Shown here one piece after another: positions 7,458 to 15,867 of a DNA stretch of 64,000 bases. This DNA is from Lactiplantibacillus mudanjiangensis (GTDB lineage Bacteria; Bacillota; Bacilli; Lactobacillales; Lactobacillaceae). A model generated the notes under the pieces. The model ran no database searches. It was given only the letters and a program-made list of their open reading frames with translations, and had not been told where the DNA came from. The stretch is taken from contig NZ_BJDY01000004.1 of the NCBI RefSeq assembly GCF_005405385.1, positions 519,836 through 583,835 of the forward strand, in the 5' to 3' direction. A program made the translations under genes and the position numbers. Each line of letters begins with the position of its first letter. Position 1 is the stretch's first letter.

Positions 7458-8984
7458 TTGAAACCTAAAATTAAACAATTAATCCAACTCGATCAGGTGT
7501 TAACCCAAGTTGCCAGTTATACCCACAGTCAAGTGGCGGCTGATGAGTTAATAACAACGCTTGGAAGTCATGACTTTCAAACGGTTAAAGCTGAATTGGC
7601 GTTAACGTATGAGGCTCACCAGCTGCTAGCAAATTCGGTGTTGTTAACGTTTTTTGACTTGGATCAACTTACTGTGATTAAGGCCAAACTTGATCAAGGA
7701 TTGTTACTCAATGCCAGCCAATTAGGGCTATTGGGTGACTTTTTGACTAGCAGTCAACGCTTAGCAATGACGTTAGGTCAATATCAGTCGCTGGCACCGA
7801 AGCTAAATAGTCTGATTGCCCCAGTGACTGGATTACGTGGCTTACAACGGGAATTAACCCGAGTGATTCAACATGGGCAAGTCGCAGATGACGCGACGCC
7901 CGAGTTACGCCGGCTACGGCAACAACTTAAACAACAACGGCAACAAGTTAAAGCCGCGTTGACGACCTTTATTCAAAAGCATCCGCAAGCCGTTCAAAGT
8001 CGTCGATTGATTACACGAAACGATCATGTTTGCGTTCAGTTGAAAGCTAGCTATCGCCAGAAATTTGCTGGACAATTGATCGATCAATCCGGTAGTGGCT
8101 CAACGGTTTTCTTTGAACCAAAAGTTGCGGTGCAACGTGGCGCTGAATTGGCCAATTTGCAAGCGGCAGCTGATGCCGAAGTCTATCAATTATTAGCGAC
8201 GCTGACGGGTGATATTCAAACGCACTGGAACCAACTCTTGCAGCAGCAACAATTGGTCAGTCGCTTGGATCAAATTATGGCGCGTGGTGAATATGGGCTA
8301 GCCATTGATGCTCACGTACCGGTCCTTAATCAAGATCAACACGTGAAGATTGTCGCAGGCCGCCATCCATTGCTCAAAACGAAAGCTGTACCGTTAACGG
8401 TGGAACTTGACTCTCAGCAAGGACTCATGATCACAGGGGCTAATTCCGGTGGTAAAACGGTTGTCTTAAAAACCATCGCGTTATTTGTGTTAATGATTCA
8501 AGTTGGCCTGGAAGTTCCCGCTGAAGCTGGGACTAGTTTGCCAGTGTTCGATCAAGTCTGGTTGGACATGGGCGACAATCAAAGCCTCGCTGCACAACTC
8601 AGTACGTTCGCGGCGGAAATGACCACGTTGGTTGAGATGACGGCTAATATTCGACCCAATGCGTTAGTCTTACTTGATGAAATAGGTAGTGGGACTGATC
8701 CAGAAGAGGGCTCAGCATTAAGTATTGCCATTATCGAATATTTACGGCAACAGCAAGCCACAATTATTGCCACGACACATTTTAGTGCTATCAAGCAATA
8801 TGCGGTGACGTGCCCAACGTTGACGACGGCTACGATGGCGTTTAATCCGCAAACATTGCGGCCAACATATCAACTTGTGTTAAATCAGGTTGGGGCCAGT
8901 GAAGCAATATGGTTGGCTGAACGATTGGGATTACGACCGGATATTTTACAAGCAGCCCGGCAACGGTTGCTAGCTGATCATTAA
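7458..8984 (+). CDS. Short MutS2-like ATPase lacking the Smr domain
   Basis: A 508-residue protein of the MutS2 branch of the MutS superfamily. It has the lever/clamp helical region (residues about 1-300), the P-loop GANSGGKT at about 326-333, and Walker B LLDEIGSGTDPEEGSA near 405. It ends soon after the ATPase domain and lacks the C-terminal linker and Smr nuclease domain that bring ordinary MutS2 to about 780 residues. The start is TTG at 7458 with AAGGAG six bases ahead; a longer frame from 7359 would run through the leader hairpins and is rejected. MutS2 of Bacillus acts on collided ribosomes; whether this short form does is unknown. Confidence 0.8.
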   Translation: MKPKIKQLIQLDQVLTQVASYTHSQVAADELITTLGSHDFQTVKAELALTYEAHQLLANSVLLTFFDLDQLTVIKAKLDQGLLLNASQLGLLGDFLTSSQRLAMTLGQYQSLAPKLNSLIAPVTGLRGLQRELTRVIQHGQVADDATPELRRLRQQLKQQRQQVKAALTTFIQKHPQAVQSRRLITRNDHVCVQLKASYRQKFAGQLIDQSGSGSTVFFEPKVAVQRGAELANLQAAADAEVYQLLATLTGDIQTHWNQLLQQQQLVSRLDQIMARGEYGLAIDAHVPVLNQDQHVKIVAGRHPLLKTKAVPLTVELDSQQGLMITGANSGGKTVVLKTIALFVLMIQVGLEVPAEAGTSLPVFDQVWLDMGDNQSLAAQLSTFAAEMTTLVEMTANIRPNALVLLDEIGSGTDPEEGSALSIAIIEYLRQQQATIIATTHFSAIKQYAVTCPTLTTATMAFNPQTLRPTYQLVLNQVGASEAIWLAERLGLRPDILQAARQRLLADH

Positions 8985-8992
8985 AATAATGA

Positions 8993-9026
8993 GGACGATG
9001 TGTCGAAACTGACACGTCGTTTTTGG
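8993..9026 (+). terminator. Terminator after the MutS2-like gene
   Basis: ACGATGTGTC pairs with GACACGTCGT (one mismatch), followed by five T. Confidence 0.85.
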
Positions 9027-9108
9027 TGACTGCAAAAAATTGGGAATTGAGTACGGCTAAAGTTTGTTATAATTAACCTATTAATTCATTTCACGAGGAG
9101 GAAAGGGC

Positions 9109-9615
9109 ATGGCAATTGCATGGGGTGTCTTGATTTTTAATACGGCACTGTTAGTTTTACTGGGTGTGATTTTAATTATTGCCAAGGTTTCTGTTCGTTA
9201 TTCGGGCATTGCCAATCATGCCGATTTTTTAGATCGACTCAGTACTTTTATGGGCTATTACCGTTTTGATGATAAACGGATGCGCATCAAACTAATGCGT
9301 CATTTAGACTTGGCGTGGTTTGCGGCATTCACGGCTGAAAAGAGTCGGCGGTTTTTGCATATTCCAAGTCCGGTTCAAAATATCTTAATTGGTTTGTTAT
9401 TGATTACGGGATGGTTGCAATGGATTGGGACGCTCACGGCGAGTCTAGGACTGCAACTGGCTTTGGGTTTAGGCATTGTCATTTCGTTATTGGCAGTGAT
9501 TGAACAAGCCTTAAATTGGCTAGCGCTGCATCATTTTGCTGCTGCGCAACACTTACAATCGCAGTTGGTTCGTGATTGTGTGTCGATGATGTTAGCGGAA
9601 CAAACCGCTGAATAA
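9109..9615 (+). CDS. Hypothetical membrane protein
   Basis: A 168-residue protein with one N-terminal membrane helix (about residues 5-25), a basic cytoplasmic-looking stretch around 30-85, and two further helices at about 88-107 and 112-137. I recognise no family. GGAGGAAAGG precedes the ATG, a TATAAT lies near 9069, and a terminator overlaps the stop, so it is a single-gene unit. Confidence 0.7.
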   Translation: MAIAWGVLIFNTALLVLLGVILIIAKVSVRYSGIANHADFLDRLSTFMGYYRFDDKRMRIKLMRHLDLAWFAAFTAEKSRRFLHIPSPVQNILIGLLLITGWLQWIGTLTASLGLQLALGLGIVISLLAVIEQALNWLALHHFAAAQHLQSQLVRDCVSMMLAEQTAE

Positions 9616-9657
9616 AAGATGCGATATGCCGTTTGATGGTGTACCGCATCTTTTTTA
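9614..9657 (+). terminator. Terminator
   Basis: AAAAGATGCG pairs with CGCATCTTTT across a 21-base loop region, followed by more T. Confidence 0.8.
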
Positions 9658-9834
9658 TAATTATGGTTGATGTGACAAATGTTCAACGGTCAAAAATAGC
9701 AACATTTGCTGTCTAATAGTCGTTCAAAAGGCTATGAAAGGATCAGCCTAGCCAAAAAAGCTCTAGTCTGTTGTTGGAATCTACAAAAACGCTAGTCTCT
9801 AAGTAACAAATCGACAAACGATATACCGGAGTCG

Positions 9835-9998
9835 GCTAGTGATGGCGCCAGCTGTAAAACCATCGTTAGTCCGGGTGATTTTTCCGGTCTTACGATGTGG
9901 ACGACTTTTGAGACTAGCGGTTTGAGCTAGGCTTAAAAGCGAGGTGGAAGTCCGAACTTTGGCTGAAACCGGTCCCCACAGCCGGCAGAATCACTAGC
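9835..9998 (+). ncRNA. Structured RNA-like repeat, family R1, copy C
   Basis: This is part of the 540-base gene-free stretch 9616-10155. GCTAGTGAT (9835-9843) pairs with ATCACTAGC (9990-9998). The inner part matches the R1 copies at 49611 and 18046 (reverse strand): CCAGC, a TTAG...CTTA hairpin with CCGG arms, CTTTTGAGAC, TTTGGCTG, ACCGGTCCCCACAGC. It is longer than the other copies. Just outside, CGCTAGTCTC (9790-9799) pairs perfectly with GAGACTAGCG (9910-9919), and AGCCTAGC (9745-9752) with GCTAGGCT (9926-9933), so alternative folds are possible. Confidence 0.5.
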
Positions 9999-10037
9999 TG
10001 ACGGAGGTGACTATTTCAAATGTAACTTTTAATCATA

Positions 10038-10072
10038 TAAAAAACGCAACCGATTATAAAAATCAGTTGCGT
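10038..10072 (-). terminator. Terminator of the NlpC/P60 gene
   Basis: ACGCAACCGATT pairs with AATCAGTTGCGT (one mismatch). The minus strand continues with six T. Confidence 0.75.
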
Positions 10073-10155
10073 AGCTTAAGCCAAGTTAATTAATGTGTTT
10101 ACCGATGCGTTGAGGTTCAGGATAATCGGTAGCCCATTAGTTGCTTGGCAATTAA

Positions 10156-10887
10156 TTAAGCCCCAAAGTTAACTGGTCGTGAGTAACCGACCGCGTTCCA
10201 CCAAGAAACGTAAATTTTTTCTTGGGTAACGCCATTATCTTGTGCATCGATCATTTTACCATTACCGACATAAATCCCAACGTGGGTAATTGAGCCTGTA
10301 CTTGAACCGAAGAAGACGAGGTCACCTTTTTTAGCGTTAGCTCGTGAAACTTTGGTTGAACTATAATATTGGCTTTGCGCCGTCCGTGGTAAGGTCTTGC
10401 TAGTAGCTTGTTTGAAAACGTATTTGGTATAACCAGAGCAGTCAAAGGTGTAAGGGCCGTTAGCACCGTAAGAGTAACGCGCACCTAATTTTGACTTTGC
10501 AACTTTATACATGTTCGTGAAAGAATTTGATTTTTTCTTTAAGTAACTGTGCCAGACCCAACCAGAAGCAGTCTTGTTAGCGTTAGTCACATAGTAGTAT
10601 AAATATTTTTTACCGTTAGTTTTATAAATATACCGTTTTTTCGTAGCCATCCAAGTGGTGGATGGGTAACTTTTCAACGAATGTGTCTTGGTGAATGTAA
10701 AGTTTGTGCTACTGCCCGTCATGTTATATAGCGCACCGGCGGAACTTTTACGTGTATATGCTGTTTTACTAATGGTGCTAGTGCTGATAATACGGTTTGT
10801 CCCACTGGCTTGAGCGGTCTTGGTAGTGGTTAAGCCGGCTACAAGGCAGACAGCCAAAGTGATCATAATTGCAAACAAGCGTTTCAT
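10156..10887 (-). CDS. Secreted NlpC/P60 peptidoglycan hydrolase
   Basis: A 243-residue secreted protein. The start at 10887 (MKRLFAIMI) is chosen because a signal peptide begins there (cleavage near AQA-SGT) and GAGGAA lies upstream; the frame extends 18 codons further without a good site. The middle holds a surface-binding repeat ([15 protein letters not shown] ... GWVWHSYLK) also seen in the protein at 40595. The C-terminal NlpC/P60 domain has catalytic Cys in FDCSGY and His in THVGIYVG, with DAQDNG behind. Such enzymes cut peptide bonds in peptidoglycan stems. The domain is closely related to that of the protein at 22266. Confidence 0.9.
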   Translation of the reverse strand: MKRLFAIMITLAVCLVAGLTTTKTAQASGTNRIISTSTISKTAYTRKSSAGALYNMTGSSTNFTFTKTHSLKSYPSTTWMATKKRYIYKTNGKKYLYYYVTNANKTASGWVWHSYLKKKSNSFTNMYKVAKSKLGARYSYGANGPYTFDCSGYTKYVFKQATSKTLPRTAQSQYYSSTKVSRANAKKGDLVFFGSSTGSITHVGIYVGNGKMIDAQDNGVTQEKIYVSWWNAVGYSRPVNFGA

Positions 10888-11095
10888 ATATGTAAGGTTC
10901 CTCTCTCGATGTCTTTGGTTATGTGATTCAATGCTATTCATTGTAATTGAGTAATATTACAACTTGATTGCAGTCGTTTTGCTATTGCGTTAAGCATTCG
11001 TCGCAAAAATGACATCTGTCAACAAATTAGACTTGTAATTTTAGTCGATTATTTGTATATTTTAGAAAAAACAATCCCGAAACGGAGGATTAATT

Positions 11096-11458
11096 ATGGC
11101 TTTTATGAAACTGGATAATGGGGAACTATTAAAGAATATTCGCACTTTCGCTAAGAAAAATGGCTTAACTTTGGCGGAAGTCGCAACGTTGGCTGGTTTA
11201 AGTGCCAGCGCCATTTATAGTTGGAAAAAACACACGCCATCAAAAGGAACTTTAAAAGAAGTTGCCAAAGTTTTGGGAACGAACTATCAAAAACTAGTTG
11301 GCAAGACTGAACATCAAGCTACGGAAAGGCCGGCGGTTGATTTGAAAACGGTGGTTGAGAATCGGCGGCATCAATTTGAATATGACGGCCAACCAGTTTC
11401 ACCAGCACAACTAAAAATCATTCGTAATGTGTTGAAGACAATGTTTAAAAAGCCGTAA
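11096..11458 (+). CDS. XRE-family helix-turn-helix regulator
   Basis: A 120-residue protein with an N-terminal Cro/CI-type helix-turn-helix (LTLAEVATLAGLSASAIYSWKK at about residues 24-45, split for reading) and a short C-terminal region ending in basic residues. CGGAGGA precedes the ATG. It is divergent from the NlpC/P60 gene with a 208-base gap and could control it, but no operator is visible. The target is unknown. Confidence 0.8.
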   Translation: MAFMKLDNGELLKNIRTFAKKNGLTLAEVATLAGLSASAIYSWKKHTPSKGTLKEVAKVLGTNYQKLVGKTEHQATERPAVDLKTVVENRRHQFEYDGQPVSPAQLKIIRNVLKTMFKKP

Positions 11459-11638
11459 CCTTAATTTTTTGTTTAATGACGGGCGAATTCAGTGCGTTTA
11501 GTTAGCCATTAGTGTAGAATAATGCCCATGTAGTTCAAGTGATTTGCAGGAGCAGGGTAAACTTGCGAAAATGCTTGACGTGCCCATAATAAAGGGGCAC
11601 AATATCTTCAATCATTCAACAAGTTGGGAGATGCGAGA

Positions 11639-11833
11639 ATGAAAAAAGTAACCAGTGCTATCGCAAAAAAGAATATTAACCAGCTATTAACCATCGTTAA
11701 TCAGAGTCATGACACGATTGAGGTGGAAAATCCAAATACGCAAGATTCCGCTGTTATGGTCAGCATGAAAGATTGGCTGCAAATTGTGGCGACCTTGGGG
11801 AAACAAAATCAACATGATATGGAATTTAGCTAA
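11639..11833 (+). CDS. Orphan Phd/YefM-type antitoxin-like protein
   Basis: A 64-residue protein whose pattern (ITxxNLxxLL...VNQSHDTIEVENPN...AVMVSMKDWLQI) fits the N-terminal DNA-binding fold of Phd/YefM antitoxins. ATG 11639 follows GGGAG. No toxin gene follows: the next 120 bases hold an RNA-like repeat. The toxin-binding C-terminal tail is short (about 15 residues). It may be a solitary regulator or the remains of a toxin-antitoxin pair. Confidence 0.6.
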   Translation: MKKVTSAIAKKNINQLLTIVNQSHDTIEVENPNTQDSAVMVSMKDWLQIVATLGKQNQHDMEFS

Positions 11834-11841
11834 ATGAAAGA

Positions 11842-11951
11842 GTGTGATCAAAGCCGGGTTGTGACTGAGCATAGCCTAGGCCAACGATTGATTGGGGGGT
11901 TCAATCAGTCGTTGGCCGTAGCTAAGCGGAGGGCGCGGGCTTTGAGCGCAC
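11842..11951. ncRNA. Structured RNA-like repeat, family R2, copy 1
   Basis: GTGTG (11842) can pair with CGCAC (11947), and CAAAGCC (11849-11855) with GGCTTTG (11938-11944). The apical stem GGCCAACGA with TCGTTGGCC (11879-11917) is extended by TTGATTG with CAATCAG. The joints TGAGCATAGCCTAG and TAGCTAAGCGGAG are nearly identical in copy 2 (17894), while the stems differ in sequence but keep pairing. The strand of transcription is unknown. Confidence 0.5.
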
Positions 11952-11983
11952 GTTTCAGCTATTAAAATAGAAAAAACCAAACT

Positions 11984-12026
11984 AAAAAAATCAGGCATCC
12001 AAAATTTTTGGATGCCTGATTTTTTC
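11984..12026 (-). terminator. Bidirectional terminator, hicD side
   Basis: TCAGGCATCCAAAA pairs with TTTTGGATGCCTGA, a 14-base perfect stem, with A and T runs on both sides. Confidence 0.9.
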
Positions 12027-12038
12027 ATGTCAAAACGC

Positions 12039-12965
12039 CTAATCTGCTTGGCTTTCAGCGAACTTTGTCTTGATATAATCCGCAGAAATTTGAAGCTTCT
12101 TTAATTCATCTTCAGTTAAATCTAATTGAACTTGTTCCACAATCCCATCACGACCAACAATGGCGGGATAAGAAAGGTAAACGCCGTATTCTTCACGGTA
12201 GTTGGAAACGGGGAGTTCGGTTAATGCATCGTTTAACACGGTGTTGGCTAGCCGAACCGCAGCGGTAGCCACGCCATAGCTGGTGTATTTCTTACCATGG
12301 AAGACGGTAAAACCACCACGTTTAGCTTCTTGATCGAGTTGATCTAAGTCTAAACCACGTTTTTCAGCGACTTCACTGATCGGATGACCTAAAACGCGAA
12401 CCGTTGACCAAGCGGTGAATTGAGAATTACCGTGTTCACCTAAGTTGTAACCGGCAACGGAACGTGAGTCGATGTGTAATCGATCAGCGACAGCACGTTT
12501 CATCCGGGCTGAATCGAGTAACGTCCCAGTCCCAATGACATGGTTCTTAGGTAACCCAGTCACGGCTTGATAGATTGACGTGATCACGTCAACGGGGTTC
12601 GTGATGGCCACGATAATGCCGTCAAAACCGCTAGCTTTAATCTTAGTAGCGACGTCTTTAACTTGTTTGCTGGTGAAGGGTAGTTCTGCAAACCGATCGT
12701 CGTTAGGATTATCTTGAAGTTTGATATTGCCTAAAGCAGAGATAATCACATCGGCGTCTTTCAACGCGGCGTAGTCGTTAACCGTAATGTTGGTGTGGAA
12801 AGGTAAGTTAGGCATCGCGTCTTTAAAATCTAATGCATCGGCGTTAACTTTGCCTTCGTTTGGATCGATTAACACTAAGTCGTCAGCGAAGCCGTTGGCG
12901 ACGATATAATGAGCGGCAGTGGATCCCACGTGGCCCATCCCGATAACTGCAATTTTTCGTGACAT
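12039..12965 (-). CDS. hicD: L-2-hydroxyisocaproate dehydrogenase
   Basis: A 308-residue NAD-dependent 2-hydroxyacid dehydrogenase of the lactate/malate dehydrogenase fold. It interconverts 2-oxoisocaproate and related branched 2-oxo acids with L-2-hydroxy acids, taking up electrons from leucine breakdown. Visible are the nucleotide fold [14 protein letters not shown] (about 5-18), [11 protein letters not shown] with a catalytic-loop Arg in [28 protein letters not shown] and the catalytic His in [12 protein letters not shown] (near residue 179). These match lactobacillus L-HicDH better than L-lactate dehydrogenase. GGGAG lies before the ATG. Cytoplasmic, single-gene unit. Confidence 0.9.
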   Translation of the reverse strand: MSRKIAVIGMGHVGSTAAHYIVANGFADDLVLIDPNEGKVNADALDFKDAMPNLPFHTNITVNDYAALKDADVIISALGNIKLQDNPNDDRFAELPFTSKQVKDVATKIKASGFDGIIVAITNPVDVITSIYQAVTGLPKNHVIGTGTLLDSARMKRAVADRLHIDSRSVAGYNLGEHGNSQFTAWSTVRVLGHPISEVAEKRGLDLDQLDQEAKRGGFTVFHGKKYTSYGVATAAVRLANTVLNDALTELPVSNYREEYGVYLSYPAIVGRDGIVEQVQLDLTEDELKKLQISADYIKTKFAESQAD

Positions 12966-13171
12966 ACGTAAAACACTCCCTTAAAATTTGTCTTCCTAAC
13001 TAAATTACCATTATTCTCATCGCTTTTAAATAGTAATCTTCTTTTTAGACTGAATTTTAACCAGTTAATTATTAGCGGTTCGATGGGTACCTGTGTAAAC
13101 CGTTCCGATTAGGGGCTAAATAGGTTATAATGTCCCTATCAGTATTGTGTCATAAAAAGGAGGAGCGTTTT

Positions 13172-14359
13172 GTGCTCAAACGTTTAAGAGAGTCACCGCT
13201 ATTATTCTGGTCACTTGAAATCTTAATCGTGGCCACCTTGATTTTTGTATGTACCAAATTAGGCTTTTTGTTTCAGCCGATTGGGACCTTTCTAAGTGTG
13301 GTTTTCATGCCGATTGTGATTTCGGGTTTCTTATTCTATATGTTAAATCCCTTAGTTAAATTTTTAATGAAGATTCATTATAAACGGTTACGGATTTCAC
13401 GGACTGGGGCGGTCGCGATTGTGTTCCTATTGTTAGTGGCTATTATTGCGTATGGCGCGGTTTCCTTGATTCCGCGGTTGATTACGCAGGTCACACAATT
13501 GATTACGAACTTGCCAAACTTTGCGACGGAAATTCAAAAAGTGGCCACAAAAACGATTAATAATAGTAGTCTTTTGAAAAAAGTTGATGTGAGTTCATAT
13601 GTCAGCCAGTTCAATGGACAGATCAGTAAGTATGCCCAGAACTTCTTGTCATCGTTATCGACAAGCGTAGTTTCGGTGATCACGACCATTACCAGTGTCA
13701 CGATCATGGCGATTACGATTCCGGTCATCTTATTCTACATGTTAAAAGACAGTGATAAGTTTGTTCCTGCAATCAGTCGCTTCTTACCGAAGAAACAGCA
13801 ACCTGAAATGATCGGGTTGATGGAACAAATGAATAGCACGATTTCTAGCTATATTAGTGGTCAAGTGATTGAATGTTTGTTTGTCGGGACGTTTACGGCC
13901 ATTGGCTACGTGATTATTTCGCAACCATATGGGTTATTGCTTGGGGTGATTGCCGGGATTGCTAACATTATCCCTTATGTTGGCCCTTATATTGGGATTG
14001 CGCCGTCGTTAATTGTGGCGTTTACCCAGTCACCAATGCAAGTCGTTTGGGTGGTTATCACCGTTATCATCGTGCAACAAGTTGATGGTAATTTGATTTA
14101 TCCAAACATCATTGGTCGGACGTTAAAAATTCATCCGTTGACGATTATTATTTTGTTATTGGCCGCTGGAAACATTGCCGGAATTGTCGGTATGATTTTA
14201 GCGATTCCATTTTATGCCGTGGTTCGAACCGTTGTCGTTTACTTATATAGTATGGTGCAGCTGCGAAACGAAGAAGATTTACGGATGCAAACAACGGTTT
14301 ACTACCCACAACCGGCTAAAGCAACTCCCACTGAACCTAAAAAAACAGCGAAAAAATAA
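13172..14359 (+). CDS. AI-2E family transporter (YdbI/PerM type)
   Basis: A 395-residue membrane protein with about eight helices and the family's C-terminal block GVIAGIANIIPYVGPYIG near residue 275, followed by GRTLKIHPLTIIILLLAAG. Members export small molecules or act as ion antiporters; the AI-2 role is not general and the substrate here is unknown. GTG at 13172 is chosen because AAGGAGGA sits upstream; the earlier in-frame ATG at 13130 has no ribosome site. TATAAT lies at 13123-13128. The tail is Pro/Lys-rich. Confidence 0.85.
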   Translation: MLKRLRESPLLFWSLEILIVATLIFVCTKLGFLFQPIGTFLSVVFMPIVISGFLFYMLNPLVKFLMKIHYKRLRISRTGAVAIVFLLLVAIIAYGAVSLIPRLITQVTQLITNLPNFATEIQKVATKTINNSSLLKKVDVSSYVSQFNGQISKYAQNFLSSLSTSVVSVITTITSVTIMAITIPVILFYMLKDSDKFVPAISRFLPKKQQPEMIGLMEQMNSTISSYISGQVIECLFVGTFTAIGYVIISQPYGLLLGVIAGIANIIPYVGPYIGIAPSLIVAFTQSPMQVVWVVITVIIVQQVDGNLIYPNIIGRTLKIHPLTIIILLLAAGNIAGIVGMILAIPFYAVVRTVVVYLYSMVQLRNEEDLRMQTTVYYPQPAKATPTEPKKTAKK

Positions 14360-14378
14360 ATTTTATGTTTTTCTTACA

Positions 14379-14406
14379 TTGACGGGCTTTCATTATATGG
14401 TAAGAT
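14379..14406 (+). promoter_or_regulatory. Promoter of tagD
   Basis: TTGACG (14379-14384), 16-base spacer, TAAGAT (14401-14406), 45 bases before the tagD start. Confidence 0.65.
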
Positions 14407-14451
14407 TGACGGTATTGGAGTTATGAACTACTTGAATAGGAGACTAGTATC

Positions 14452-14853
14452 TTGAAAAAAGTAATTACGTACGGGACGTTTGATTTACTACACAAAGGCC
14501 ATATTCGTTTATTGAAACGGGCCAAAGCATTGGGTGATCATTTAACAGTGTGCGTATCCTCAGACGAATTCAATGCGCTAAAAGGCAAGAAAGCTTACAC
14601 GTCTTTTGAAGATCGTAAATATATTCTTGAAGCGATTAAGTATGTCGATGAAGTGATTCCTGAAAATAACTGGGATCAAAAAATTAGTGATGTTGTTGAC
14701 AATAACATCGATATCTTTGTCATGGGTGATGACTGGAAAGGTAAGTTTGATTTCTTGAAGGACTACTGTGAAGTCATTTACTTACCACGGACAGAAGGTA
14801 TCTCAACCACGAAGATTAAACAAGATTTAGGGATGCAAACGAAAGCTGATTAA
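14452..14853 (+). CDS. tagD: Glycerol-3-phosphate cytidylyltransferase
   Basis: A 133-residue enzyme that makes CDP-glycerol from glycerol 3-phosphate and CTP for glycerol teichoic acid. The nucleotidyltransferase signature GTFDLLHKGH (HxGH at residues 14-17) and the ISTTKIK motif near the end are intact. The start is TTG at 14452 with AGGAG ahead. It has its own promoter and terminator and is followed by two teichoic acid genes, including the polymerase-type TagF that would use its product. Confidence 0.95.
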   Translation: MKKVITYGTFDLLHKGHIRLLKRAKALGDHLTVCVSSDEFNALKGKKAYTSFEDRKYILEAIKYVDEVIPENNWDQKISDVVDNNIDIFVMGDDWKGKFDFLKDYCEVIYLPRTEGISTTKIKQDLGMQTKAD

Positions 14854-14902
14854 AACGGGTCCCATCAAGTCGCTGACCGGTGGCTCGTTGTAGTGGATCA
14901 GT

Positions 14903-14944
14903 AAAAAGCCGGATTCAAAGCGCAGGTTTTGAACCGGCTTTTTG
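14903..14944 (+). terminator. Terminator after tagD
   Basis: AAGCCGG(A)TTCAAA pairs with TTTGAACCGGCTT, with T following. It separates tagD from the next two genes, although some readthrough is likely. Confidence 0.8.
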
Positions 14945-14988
14945 TGTGAGATGGGATTATTTTGAATGGAAATGATGGAGGCAACAAG

Positions 14989-15843
14989 ATGAAGAATGCC
15001 GTTTTTTTGGTCACGGCCTTATCCGATATTAAAAAAGAAAGTTTTGGTGCCCAGTTAGCACAACTGCTAACGCAAGGGACTGCCGTGGGTGTGATCCTCG
15101 GTAACTTAGATTACGCGGAAGTCGCCACTGCTAAATGGATGATTAATAAGTTGGTTGGTAAAAATCAACAAGTTTCAGTAACCACGTTAGCGGAAATTTT
15201 TGCTGATGACAATGGGATTGAACTAGCCCCAACAGCGATGCGCCAAGTGGACGATGACACCTTAACCAAGCGTGAATTCGACGAACCAACTGGCATGCAT
15301 CTAACACGTTACTTAGCGGGTGATGCTTTGCTAAAGGAAGTTCGGATGACGAGCCAAGGCCAACTCACCGATGTCACGTATTACGATGATGATCAAGTGG
15401 AACAAGTCATTTATTACGAACAAGCTAAGCCAGTGGTGATTGCAAATTATCGTGAGAATGCCTTGCAATCCTCATCGTTATTGAATGCGAATGGCCAATT
15501 GGTTTATCGATTTATCCGCCATACGAAGTCAGTCCGGCGGTTATATAACTTAAATCAAGCCTCAAGCTTACAATTAACAGATATTCGTGAAGCCCAACCG
15601 AAAGCCCCAACGACGGAACGGCAACAAGCCGCTGCTAAAAATGAAATGAGTGTCGTGACGGAACAAGCCGATTATTATCAAGTGATGAATTACGTTGATT
15701 TCCATAAGTATGAAGATATTTATGCATTCTACTACCATATCTTACAAAAAATGGCGTTAGAAACAGTTAACTTGTTCATTAACATTGATCATAATGTTGA
15801 AATGACGGCGATGATGCCTAACCAATTAATTTTTAACTACTAA
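14989..15843 (+). CDS. Teichoic acid cluster protein, accessory to TagF
   Basis: A 284-residue cytoplasmic protein; ATG 14989 follows GGAGG. The middle (about residues 75-200) is a beta-rich stretch with repeats of the form YYDDDQVEQVIYY / LNANGQLVYRFI. It resembles the N-terminal domain that precedes the catalytic part of poly(glycerol-phosphate) glucosyltransferases of the TagE/GtfA kind. No GT-B catalytic half follows. The gene lies 24 bases upstream of tagF, so it probably acts with it. The family assignment is tentative. Confidence 0.5.
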   Translation: MKNAVFLVTALSDIKKESFGAQLAQLLTQGTAVGVILGNLDYAEVATAKWMINKLVGKNQQVSVTTLAEIFADDNGIELAPTAMRQVDDDTLTKREFDEPTGMHLTRYLAGDALLKEVRMTSQGQLTDVTYYDDDQVEQVIYYEQAKPVVIANYRENALQSSSLLNANGQLVYRFIRHTKSVRRLYNLNQASSLQLTDIREAQPKAPTTERQQAAAKNEMSVVTEQADYYQVMNYVDFHKYEDIYAFYYHILQKMALETVNLFINIDHNVEMTAMMPNQLIFNY

Positions 15844-15867
15844 ACCCAAAGGAGCCGAGATTATATT

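Noticed and set aside
10888..11095. tRNA or small RNA gene between the NlpC/P60 and XRE genes
   Set aside because: No cloverleaf, terminator or strong hairpin is visible; it looks like a shared promoter region.
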